From Dillenia suffruticosa (Eukaryota > Streptophyta > Magnoliopsida > Dilleniales > Dilleniaceae): a DNA stretch of 64,000 nucleotides. The DNA lies in the NCBI GenBank assembly GCA_033439265.1, contig JAVTVX010000004.1, positions 10,582,201-10,646,200 on the forward strand, read 5' to 3'. Shown piece after piece: positions 36,941-47,783 of the stretch. Made by a program: the position numbers and the translations under genes. The notes under the pieces were generated by a model. The model searched no databases. It worked only from the letters and a program-made list of their open reading frames with translations, and was not told where the DNA came from. The first letter of the stretch is position 1; the number at the start of each line of letters is the position of its first letter.

Positions 36941-37889
36941 AGTTGAATTTAATAATTTGATTGAATATTTGATTTTTATTATTATAATATTTCCATATTT
37001 GTAATAATAAATAAAAATATTTTATAAATATAAGAACAAAAAATTGAATCTTAATTTCAAATTAAAGAAGTCAATTGTTTGAGAAACCAATATAGGAGAA
37101 GTGAAAAAATAAAAAGTAAAAATATTTTTAAAATAATAAAATATATAAAATTAAAATTTGAAAGTAAAATTGAGAAGATAATAGTAAAAAATAAAAATAA
37201 AAATAATAAAAAGAGAAATAAATAAACTATCTATAAAAACTTAAAATAATAATAACGATGATAATGATGAATCAACTATTTTATACTTGTTTAAACCACT
37301 CGTTATTTTTTTTATGTTATCTACTCAATTAAATTCTCAATATTCGAATTTTTATGGATAATTTATATCTAAATTTTCAGCATTCTACTCTAATATTTCA
37401 CTAAATACTTATTCTATTGTAATAGTTTAGTTTAAAAAATGGATGATTATGGTTTCACATTTCTATTTTAATTTAATAATATTGAATTTTGAATAAATTA
37501 ATAATAATTTATGTGAATATCCAAATAAGCCCCCTGCTGCAGAGGTAAAATACAAATTTGACTGCTTTGTTTCTTGTAATTGTCCAAAGGAAGCTTATTG
37601 TATTTCTCTAAGTATTCATTATATAAGTGACCATGTGTCTTCCTCTCCATATTGGCATTACTTTTCTTTTGAAGTTCCCCCCTGTCTCCTCCTGTTCCTC
37701 ATCCACGGTCTCCATGCCCCTCCCTTGTCTGTTTCTTCATTACTTTTAAAATTATTAAAAATATAAAACGTTTATATGTAAATTTATATGTATATATATT
37801 ACACAATGTGAATCAAAAAAGGGGCATCAAAGGAAGAAAATGAAAATAGGAAGAGGAGGTATCAGGATGGAGTTGAGTGATGAAGTTAG

Positions 37890-38030
37890 AGCTACCAAAT
37901 CAAAGTAGCAATTAGCTCCAGTTTTCTTAAACATTTGCTGGTAATTGTTCAAGTCAAAGAAGGCATGGTCCTAGAGAGTGTTGGGCAAATAGCATGCCTA
38001 ATTCTCCAGGACCCAAGTCGCATTTCTCTA
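37890..38030 (-). pseudogene. Decayed X8 exon fragment
   Basis: Inverted twin of 34850-35010; same part of the domain, with additional differences. Confidence 0.55.
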
Positions 38031-38254
38031 AGAGAGAAAGAGGGCAGAAGGGAAGAAGGCATGTACAAATCCAAGAGTCTCTTGTCTAATGCAGCTGTTA
38101 CTTGGCTCGCTTAGCTTGCGTTATGCTACCATACACAATGATGGAATAATATGGCAAGAATACCTAACACTTTCACCCAACCAAATACATGCATAATGAA
38201 AATAGGTCTTATTTAATTGGATAAAAATAGGAAAAATGAGTTGTTGATGAAAAA

Positions 38255-38490
38255 CTCCGGTTAATGTAACTGTTGAAAAGATTACTAGGATCAATATGGG
38301 TGAGAATAGCAGTATTGCCAAAGCTGCAAATATTTTCTTTAGTTTTGTGTAGTAACTATTGAAGGCATAACAGGTGCGATCCTTAACAGTGTTAGGCTCA
38401 TAACAAGGTGGTTCAGTTGAATCTCAGTCTAGAGCTGTCTGCAACACCGGCCCGATGCTGCCTATATCGCTACATAACATTTATATTTGT
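38255..38490 (-). pseudogene. Decayed X8 exon
   Basis: Inverted twin of 31315-31552. On the minus strand the words around EPNTVKDRT and the CTAGACTGAGATTC start block are still recognisable. Confidence 0.6.
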
Positions 38491-38540
38491 CCTTGTGCAA
38501 CTAAAAACTTCATGTGAATTAGAATTTATTGTCATATATT

Positions 38541-41002
38541 GTCCGCATTACTAAAGAGGATAAGATGATCGAGAGTTGTTTTTTTTTTTTTCTTTCCATG
38601 TTCACAATTTATTTTACAAAACTCAAAACCACGTAATCCAGTCCCGGGGGAAGAAAATCTTATTTTATCTTGCGAAGACTATAAAAATGTTTCTTTCTAT
38701 TTGGATAGGGTCATAGATTTTTCTAAATTATTTGGCGTTGTGGTAACAGTTCATTTTATAGCTCCACATGCAAAGAATCATCCTCCACATAGTCTGGAAA
38801 ATGACGAAAAACAGTCAATAACTTGGGAAGAATTAAGCAAGTTGATCATAAAGCATAGCTTTCTGATTTATACTTGATTCATAAGTATAATAGAACAACT
38901 TATCATAAACTCAACTCAAATAAGCACAAAATCAAACTGTAGTATGATTATTACATTGCTTATTATAGTCACTAAGAAATAGCAACAACACTTGATTTTA
39001 CCCAAAATATAAGTCTTATTTATTCATGTCGATAATTGACGGGGTTATTGATGATTTATTTTGTCTCATATTTAAGGTTTATTCATTCTTGTCCGTCATT
39101 AATGGAGTTACTTGTGCTTGATTTTACTTGAAGTTTTGGGTTTGCTTCTACTTTTCAAGTAATAATAATGGCCCTTGATTTCATTTCAAGTTCAAGGCTT
39201 TTGGCAGGGAAGTAAGAAATGTAATATGCATAAAACTCTAACGACATGCCGTACCGATTATCCCAAATAGTGAAATCTATGATCACTAGTAAAGTATTGA
39301 TACTTGTTTTGCCATAGCCTTAAAATTATAAGAGAAGGTAAATCATGAAGGATTATTTAAAACTAATAGCATTGAGTTACTTTAAATACTCTGGATAGTA
39401 ATGTTGTAATAGAATGAAAAGATATTAGAATCTGTTATTGTATTTTCCAAATGGGGGGTGTTAACATAGTTAGAATCTACTGTTATGCATAAAAAGATGG
39501 TCAGAAATTAACCAACACGGATTATCTTGAAATAGATTAATCAGAAAATACTTAAAAAGTGTTAGGTGAACAGATTTTGAAAGTAATCTTTTAGAGAGGA
39601 AACAAAATTGGAGAGTTGCATGGGCATTGATAGATCGAGTGTGGTTAGGTCACAATTGAGATCATGAGATTAGAATGATTATTATAATAGTTACTATTAT
39701 TTTCTAGGGGATTAAGTTTCAGATTGTTATTATTGTAGTATTGTTGTTTTCTAATTATTCTTTAGTTAGTTTTTAATGAAAATTTATTTTTTAGTTAATT
39801 GATTTAAGAGAGGAGAATTGGAGTAAAAAGTGAGTGGAAGGGGCAACTTTGTCATTTTGTAGAGATAAATTTGCCATTTTTTAACCATATATAGTTAGAT
39901 TTAACAAATCTAAGACCGATTTTGTCAAAAATTAATAGTTGAGGGGAGGGCATTATAACAATTAATCAGATCTTTATTTCAAAAAAAAAAAGAAAAATTG
40001 AAAATATGACTCCTAAGAAACAAGTACAGAAAGACCCCTAAATTTACAAAAAGTTCAAAACATCCCCCACAGTTACTAAAATATATAAAATTAACCTTTC
40101 CATCTATAACCAATTCATTTTTACCGTTAAAATTTAAAAAAAAAATTAAAAATATAAATTTTCTTTTAAAAAATTAAGAACAAAAAATTAACTGTCATTC
40201 TCTCTCTCTCTTCTCTCTCCTTTCTAGCTCTTTCCTTCTTCCTTCAACAACTTAGCTTTCTGTCTCTTCAACATGCACTCTCTATGTTAATCTCTTCAAT
40301 ATGCACTCTCTGTGTTAATCTCTGAGTCTCTCTATTTCTCTCTATTCATCTGTTTTTCTCTCTATGACTAAATCTGCCACCATTGCCAACAAGAAGGATG
40401 AAGAACCACCTATGGGAGGTGGTAGTCATGAGCCAACACATTTTTCGTGTGTTGGCGGGTACCATCAACAGCTATAGAGTGGGACACAAAACCAAGTCGT
40501 TATTGGACCTATGGCCTCAATATTAAATGACGGGAGTTGCCTGCGAGCGAAAACTAGCGGGACGTGAGCCTCTACCATTTGGTGGAAGTAGAGGCCACAA
40601 CTATGAGCCCCACTACATTTCTCGACTACTAAAATTAAATTAAATAACTCCAATTTTAGTTGATTTACCAAAACAAAATGGAATCCCAATAATATTTTAT
40701 TGATTTTAATTTAAATTCACTTACTAAACCTAACCTAAATAACTCCAACATCAACTAACCGTTAATTAATATTGTGTATGAATCGTGAGATTTTAAAATA
40801 AAATTCCATTCCGAGATGAAATTTTATTATTGACTTTTTAATTATTTAAATAAATGATTTTAAATAAAAGTATACATTTATGATAAAGTCTATATTTATT
40901 ATTATAAAATAATGAATCCTCACAAAATTAACTATGGACCCTAATTTATTAAAAAAACAAAAGAATTTTAATAATTAAAAGAAAATAGAACAAAGTAGGG
41001 GT
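38541..41002. other. Spacer, no gene recognised
   Basis: AT-rich. Holds a CT-rich patch (40198-40260), then two 28-bp tandem units (40265-40292, 40293-40320) that differ at two bases. Nothing protein-like recognised. It has no partner in the left half. Confidence 0.5.
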
Positions 41003-41507
41003 TGTTAGGAATTTTAAAATTCAAATCCTATGAATGAGAGTTAATGCATTCAAATAAAGTTAATGGGAAAAATATAACCGAAAAAGAATTAAATATGATG
41101 AAAAATGGAAGAGATTTAAATTGGGATGCATTTGACCACATTTAGGTGTCTCATTCAAACCTCCACACAATTAATCTTGTTTTCGATTATGAATATTTGA
41201 TTAATTTCTCATTGTGAGCAGCAATATTCTAGGGTGACAATTATGGCATTTTAAAAACTCTTTGATGGTTGAGAGTCTATATAAACCCCCTCTTAGTGCA
41301 TTGGATTCCTAAATCCAATTTCAAGTCTCTACACCATCTATTGAGAGAAATTGAGGGTTTAGAAGGTTTGTGCATGTCATTTGGTATTATCGTAATTGTA
41401 AAAAATTATCGGAATCCATAAACGTTCCAAAATCACCTCGACGCCATCACAATTGTCAAAGATCATCGAAATTGAAAATGGTCGAAAGTACATTCAATCC
41501 TTTTTCT
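41003..41507 (+). mobile_element. LTR piece related to 103-658
   Basis: Starts TGTTAGG after a purine-rich run (AAAGTAGGGG) and follows 103-610 closely, including the TATATAAACCC box near 41280. A Tekay LTR begins directly at its right edge, consistent with insertion of one element into another. Confidence 0.7.
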
Positions 41508-42390
41508 TGTAACACCGACACTGCGGTGTCCGTACAAGTATGCAACCCTTGAAATATATATATATATAGAGAAAAAAATGTTTATTTATATTGATTTTTT
41601 ATTTCGGGGTCTTTAAATTTAATTTTTGGTATGAATTAAATTGCCGTATTCGTAAATCGTAGCGAACCTATTATTTTTATAAAATTCACAAGCTAGCAAA
41701 AATGTGGGTGCGAGAATATATATGTGAATGTATATATATGCTTTTAAAAAAAACACTCCACAGTGGAGTGCTACGTTTTGAGCCAAAACGCAGCACCCCC
41801 TGTATTTGGGAAATTAGGGATTAAAATCCTAATCCCCCCTTCTCTCTCTCTCTCTACCCCCGACTCTTCACCTTCCGCGGCGCCATCTCCTTCTCCGCCG
41901 CATCCCTCCGTCGAGATCGATCGCTCCACCACCGCCACCTTTCCTCTTTCCCTCTCTAGATCACTCTCTTTCTCTCTCTCTTTCCGCCTCTCTTCTCTTT
42001 TCTCTCGATCTCCCCGCCGCCGCGTCTCTCTCTTTCTCGCTGCCATCCTCCGCCGCGAGCGATCGCCAGAATCAGCCGCACGATCTTCCTTCCATGAGTG
42101 TGCCATAGCCGACGCTGCTCCAATCCTCTGCGAGCGCGCGACTGCAGCGCGATCTCCAATCCTCTGCGAGCGCACACTGTGCGAGCCCTAGCGCGCCCCT
42201 ACATGCCTCTGCATGCTCCTGCACGAGCGCCAGCGTGCCCCTGCACGAGTGCCAACGCACCCCAGCATGGGCTCCCCTGCACCAGCGAGCCCTTGCATGC
42301 TTCTGCACGAGTGCTAGGGCGCCTCTGCGCGAACGCAGTGCGCATAGCACGCGACCTTCTGCGCAAGCGCTCGCCTCAACCCGCAATTAC
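41508..42390 (+). mobile_element. Tekay LTR start piece, plus orientation
   Basis: Begins TGTAACACCGACACTGCGGT, as in the 3.8-kb LTR at 60087. It carries the hairpin pair (41768-41833), CT runs, and a GC-rich block to about 42390. There it meets another LTR in the opposite orientation. Confidence 0.75.
41768..41833 (+). promoter_or_regulatory. Double hairpin in LTR
   Basis: 41768-41796 pairs GTGCTACGTTTTG with CAAAACGCAGCAC. 41813-41833 pairs ATTAGG..ATT with AAT..CCTAAT. Confidence 0.6.
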
Positions 42391-42652
42391 GGAGAAGAAG
42401 AAGAAGAAGAAGAAGAAGAAGAAGAAGAAGAAGAAGAAAGAGAAGGAGAAGGAGGCAGCGGCAGCAATTACGCGGTGGAGCGCGGTGGCCGCAGGGGAGG
42501 AGAGGGAGGCAAAATCGGGGAGAGAGAGAGAAGGATTGGGGCTAAAAGCCTTAATCCCCAATTGAGCGGGGGTGCTGCGTTTTGTCTCAAAACGCAGCAC
42601 TCCGCTGCTGTATATATATATATATATATATATTTTTTTTGTGTTACATTTT
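42391..42652 (-). mobile_element. 3' LTR start of right Tekay copy
   Basis: Minus-strand start TGTAACACAAAAA at 42652. It holds a TA run, hairpins (42534-42600) and a GAA microsatellite (42391-42437), then stops against the plus-oriented LTR piece. Confidence 0.8.
42534..42600 (-). promoter_or_regulatory. Double hairpin in LTR
   Basis: 42572-42600 is a perfect 13-bp stem, GTGCTGCGTTTTG / CAAAACGCAGCAC, with a 3-nt loop. 42534-42556 pairs GATTGGGGCT with AGCCTTAATC. Confidence 0.65.
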
Positions 42653-42671
42653 CTAACCCCCTAAAAATAAG
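42653..42671 (-). other. Polypurine tract
   Basis: On the minus strand TTAGGGGGTTAGAAAA-type sequence lies directly before the LTR start, as needed to prime plus-strand synthesis. Confidence 0.65.
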
Positions 42672-42696
42672 TTTCGTTCTCGAAACTAAAAGTAAA

Positions 42697-43800
42697 CTAT
42701 ACAGAAAACAGATGGGAGTATTGTTTGCTCATGGCTTCCTCAGGCTCCCTGGTCTGTTCCTCGACCTGGTCGCTCCTCCACAAAACTCTAACAAGAGAAA
42801 CCTCTTGGCTTCGTAACTTTCTGATCTGTCGATCCAGAATAGCCATAGGCTGAATAGGTAAGTTCAAGTCCTCTCGAAGCTCAACTGGCGGAGCCTCTAA
42901 AATGTGTGAGGAATCTGACTGATATCTCCTAAGTACTGAGACATGAAATACATCGTGAATACGTGATAGGTCTGCTGGCAGCTCCAATTTATATGCTATA
43001 CTTCCGACCCTCTCAATGATACGGAAGGGCCCAATATACCTGGGGCTCAACTTCCCTCGCTCACCAACCTCATCCCAGCACAACGGGGAACGACACTTCC
43101 TCCCATACAATGCCTCGTAAGTTAGCATGCCAATGCTCGCCAGATAGCTATTATTATAGGCGAACTCCACTAACGGAAGATGCGGATCCCAACTCCTCCA
43201 GAAATCCATAACACATGCTCTAAGCATGTTCTCTAAAGTCTGAATGGTCCTCTCTAACTGACCATCCGTCTGGGGTTGATACGTTGTGCTGAAATTTAGT
43301 CTAGTACCCAAAGCCTCCTACAAACTGGGCCAAAAACGAGATGTAAATCTGAGGTCTCTATTTGATACTATCGACACTGGAACCCTATGCAGTCTCACAA
43401 TCATATCAATATAGAGGCGTGCCAATGCCTCAAGCGAGTAATAACTCCTAATCGGGATGAAGTGTGCGGATTTAGTAAGTCGGTCAACTATCACCCAAAT
43501 AGCATCATGTTGTGCCGAAGTCCACGGTAACCCCACTATGAAATCCATCGTAATATGCTCCCACTTCCACTCAGGAATGGGAAGGGGCTACAAAGTGCCA
43601 GCTGGACGCTGGTGCTTAGCCTTTACATGCTGACATATAAGGCAACGAGCAATGAATTCTACAATTTCCCGTTTCATACCCGACCAATAATAACTGTCTC
43701 TGATGGTGCGGTATATTTTAGTACTGCCGGGATGTAAAACATAAGTAGATCAATGAGCCTCCTCAAGAATCGCCCTGCGGAGATCACTATCTATTGGTAC
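42697..43800 (-). pseudogene. Tekay integrase with chromodomain-like tail (fossil)
   Basis: HHCC-type zinc finger region (CLICQHVKAKHQRPAG near 43600-43650), core motifs [20 protein letters not shown] and AYNNSYLASIGMLTYEALYG, then RYIGPFRIIERVGSIAYKLE and VFHVSVLRRY. The end, ILDRQIRKLRSQEVSLVRVL, is the tail typical of chromoviral integrases, thought to steer insertion towards particular chromatin. Broken. Confidence 0.85.
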
Positions 43801-44178
43801 ACATACCCGATCTCGAAAAACCAACAGTCTATCCTTGCAAACTCTAAAGTCATCAATATCACCTCTACTGGCTTTCTCATAAATACTTCAGATCTCTTTA
43901 TCACTCTGCTGAAGCTCTCTGATACGGTCGAGCAAATTCGGCCAAACCTCAAATTTGGCTAGTATAGCTCCCTGATCATCACTAGCCAACCTGACTCTCA
44001 AAGCTCAGAGTCCCAATAAACACGAGAGATAAGTACTCTCGGTAGTCTGAGAAGAGGAAGTCGACTTCCGACTCAAGACATCAACCACTACATTAGTATT
44101 GTCCGGATGATAATCAATGATAAGGTCATAATCCGTTAGCAGCTCTAACCATCTCCGCTGCCTCAAATTCAGCTCCCT

Positions 44179-45120
44179 CTAAGTGAACAGATACTTCAGA
44201 TTCTTATGATCTGTAAACACCTTGCATGTGACCCCATATAAATAGTGGCGCCATATTTTTAGTGCAAAAACTATGGCCGCCAACTCCAAATCGTGTGTAG
44301 GATAGTTCACCTCATGCTTCTTTAGCTGTCGCGAAGCATAGGGTATAACTCTACCATCCTGCATCAATACACAGCCTAATCCCTGTCTGCTAGCATCACT
44401 GTACACCACATACTCTCGACTACTCGTGGGAAGGGCTAGAATCGGAGCGGACGTCAATCGCTGTTTGAGCTCCTGAAAGCTCACCTCACAACGGTCATCC
44501 CATATAAATCTGACGTCCTTCCGTGTCAATCTAGATAACGGAGTAGCAATTCAAAAAAATCCCTCTACAAATCTGCGGTAATACCCGGCTAGACCAAGAA
44601 AACTCCTGATTTCTGATACTGTTTGTGGCTACTCCCATCTCAATATAGCCTCAACTTTCTGCTGATTAACAAAGATACCCTTCGCAGAAACTATGTGGCC
44701 AAGAAAACCAATCTGCCGCAGCCAAAATTCACACTTAGTGAACTTGGCATAAAATTGTCTCTCACGAAGAGTTTGCAGATCACCCTAAGGTGCTGAGCAT
44801 GCTCATCATCACTCCGCGAGTAGATTAAGATATCATCAATAAAAACAATGACGAACTGGTCCAAATAATCATGAAAAATTCGGTTCATTAGGTCCATAAA
44901 TGCGGCAGGGGCATTAGCCAACCCAAACGGCATGACCAAAAACTCATAATATTCGTATCGGGTGTGGAAAGTCGTCTTTTCCACATCTTGACTCCTAATC
45001 CGCAACTGATGATATCCCGATCGAAGATCAATCTTCGAGAAAACTTGGGCACTTTGCAATTGATCAAATAAATCATTTATGCGATGCAACGGATATCTAT
45101 TCTTCATAGTCACCCGATTA
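44179..45120 (-). pseudogene. Tekay reverse transcriptase and RNase H (fossil)
   Basis: RT motifs [40 protein letters not shown] and [16 protein letters not shown], followed by RNase H motifs [20 protein letters not shown] and [20 protein letters not shown]. The order RT, RNase H, integrase marks Gypsy (Metaviridae). Broken. Confidence 0.9.
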
Positions 45121-45599
45121 AGCTACCTGTAATCCACACACAATCTCAGTGAGCTGTCCTTTTTCTTTACAAACAGCACTGGAGCGCCCCAAGGGGACGT
45201 GCTAGGACGGATAAACTCCTTATCCAGCAATTCCTGTAGCTGGACCTTGAGCTCTCTCAGCTCAGCTGGCGCCATCCTGTATGGCGGCATAGAGATAGGG
45301 GTAGTCCTTGGAGCTAAATCGATCTCAAAGTCAAACTGCCAAACCGGTGGTAATCTGGGTAACTCCTCGGGGAAAATATCAGGAAAGTCCTATACCACTG
45401 GGACATCCTCCAGTCTCGGTCCCTGAGCAGTGGTGTCAATGATATGAGCCAGGTAAGCCGCACATCCGCGGCGAATCATGCGTTTGGCCTCTAAAAGTGA
45501 AATGACACAGCGGGGTAAAACCCGCCTCTCGCCCTCAAAAATCAACACTGGCTGATCGGGTCTTCGAAACTCCACCTGCTTCTTAAAGCATTCAACTGA

Positions 45600-45892
45600 A
45601 CTCGATGCATATGTAGCTAATCCATCCCCAAGATGGCATCAAAATCAGTCATGGCGAGGGGGATTAGATATGCCTTCAGCACTGTATCCCCAACTTTGAT
45701 CTCACATTCTCTATACACTGTGTCGCGTACAATCTGCTCACCCAGAGGAGTGATGACCGATATCTCCTCGTCTAAAGGTGAGAGCGGTCTGTCAGAGTAT
45801 CGGGAGAATTTATTGCTCACATACGAATAGTTAGACTCCTTGTCAATAAGGATACGAGCATCTATTCCAAAAATAGGTAGAGTACCTATCAT
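45600..45892 (-). pseudogene. Tekay aspartic protease region (fossil)
   Basis: A retropepsin-like block with the VLID-type start, YVSNKF, and AMTDFDAILGMD at the end, as in plant Gypsy proteases upstream of RT. Broken. Confidence 0.7.
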
Positions 45893-46164
45893 TTGAACAA
45901 ATGCACATAAACTTAGAATAATTTCAAACTTGATATGTATATATATATGTCAAAATAGTTGAGCCTCTAAGGCTTCTACAACCTCGGTGTACAAAGATGT
46001 CATAGAGGTATCATGTCGACATAGGGGAACACAACATAAAATACCTATACGACTGATACAATGTTGACATCCTCAAAACAAGTGGAAATACGAATAGAGA
46101 TCCTATTCTACAGGATCAGAATGAGGAGTACCCATGATGATGTCAGGATTCGCCTGGGCATCCT

Positions 46165-47500
46165 CCTGCGTCATGGCATAAACCCGGGCCTGAGCCCTAG
46201 GCTGCTGTCGTGCCTGGGTTTGCACTGTGTTACTCTCGGTGGTCACCCTGGGAGTAGAAACTGCTGGCCGAGTAGGCTGCCCCTACTGTCCCATACGAGG
46301 AGTACTAGTGTGGCTTAGTAAATTCTGTCCTCTGAGTCCTAACTCAGGGCAAGAACTCCTAATATGCCCCGGCTTCCCACAGTAGAAGCAAGTGACCGTC
46401 ACTGAACAAGCTCCACTCGGAGGGGACCGACTGCACTTGTGGCAATAAGGGTGCCGCTGAGTAATAAACTGTGCAGGGTGAGTCGGAGCGGGCTGTCTAA
46501 ACCCCTGGGAGTACTGTCCCCGTCCCAGCTCAGAAAATCCAGATCCAAATCTGCCTCTGTGCGAACTAGATCCCCTACCCCTCTTGGAGTTCTTGACAAA
46601 ATGAGACTGCTCTTTCTTTCTTTTCTACTCTCTACTCTCTCTCCACCTAGCCTCTGCATGGACCAAGGCCTTCGCGCGGTGAGCAGAGTCTATCACCTCA
46701 ACCAATGTAAACTGTGGAGTAACAGTCATATACCTCTTTATGCTGAGGTTAAGACCGTCCTCAAATTTGAAGCGCAAATACTGAGGTGTGGCCAGATCTG
46801 GTACTAATACGACAAGTTTCCGCATGTCTATCTCATACTCCGAGACAGATCTGAACCCCTGTGTAAGCCATCCCAACTCTAACCTCATCCGGTTTTGCTG
46901 GTAGAGTGGGAAGAATCTGTGGTCAATAAGGGCCACCTCATCAGTAAGGGCCTCCCACCATAAGAGGGCCTCTCCTTCTAATAATCGCTGTGTCACTTTT
47001 AGGCAGAGCTCCTCTCCAATCCCCAGATCAGTCAAAATCCTACGGGTGCAGTTGATCCAATGCTTGGCTGCCGTAGTATCACCAAGCTCAGTGAAATCGG
47101 TGCACCCCAGCTGACGGGCCTCCTTAACCAACTGAGTCAACTCATGTACCAGTCTAAGAGCAGCCGATGTCGTCTCACTCGGCTGGGACAAAGTAGAAGG
47201 AGCAGCTACTGGCGGTGGAACCGGTGCCGAAGGAACTAACGCTGCTGTAGGTGCAGGCGCCACTGTAGGAGGTGGTGAGGGCGGAATCTGTATTCCATGC
47301 GAAGCGTACCACTCGTACACCTACCGGTGGTGGCACGCGAGTCGAGGTACAATTCATAAAGGATAATTCCTCTGATACTCATGGGGTCTCGGGTGCCCGA
47401 GGTGCATCTGGCACTAACATACCTTCAAGTGATGCGAATCTAGCACCTCTCCTACCACGTCTAGGTGTTATAATTCTACAAAAAGGATATACTTTTATTA
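46165..47500 (-). pseudogene. Tekay gag region, right copy (fossil)
   Basis: A gag core (GEELCLKVTQRLLEGEALLWW region) and a CCHC knuckle near 46360-46405 (CFYCGKPGH type). Twin of 23514-24905. Broken. Confidence 0.8.
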
Positions 47501-47763
47501 GATAGACATTCATAAGTCAGGGTTAGTTTCTCCATAGCTAACCCCCTAAAAGAATTGAACTATAATTCAAGGCAATTGGATGCGAAAATAATGGGTTAGA
47601 TGCGTCATGTATCCAACTCCCATAACATAGATGAACTCATATACCTATGACCATGTACTGGGACTTCATGACTATATGAAACTCTCATGCATTGAGGACT
47701 TTAAACACAAACACACGCGAGAATGTTTTCAAGACTCTCCTCCTACATAGCTTTCAACCAAGT

Positions 47764-47775
47764 CGCTCTGAGACC
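47764..47775 (-). other. Primer binding site (tRNA-Met type)
   Basis: On the minus strand TGGTCTCAGAGC, one base different from the left copy's primer site, lies just inside the LTR end. Confidence 0.75.
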
Positions 47776-47783
47776 AATTGAAC

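Larger units (their letters stand above)
36787..38540. repeat. Inner inverted repeat, right arm
   Basis: Reverse-complement partner of 31290-36062. It holds the unoccupied site of the 2.76-kb solo LTR near 38160-38180, and inverted X8 relics. Confidence 0.85.

Noticed and set aside
41763-42816. Ser/Pro-rich and Glu-rich frames
   Set aside because: These cross the head-to-head LTR junction and GAA run; not genes.
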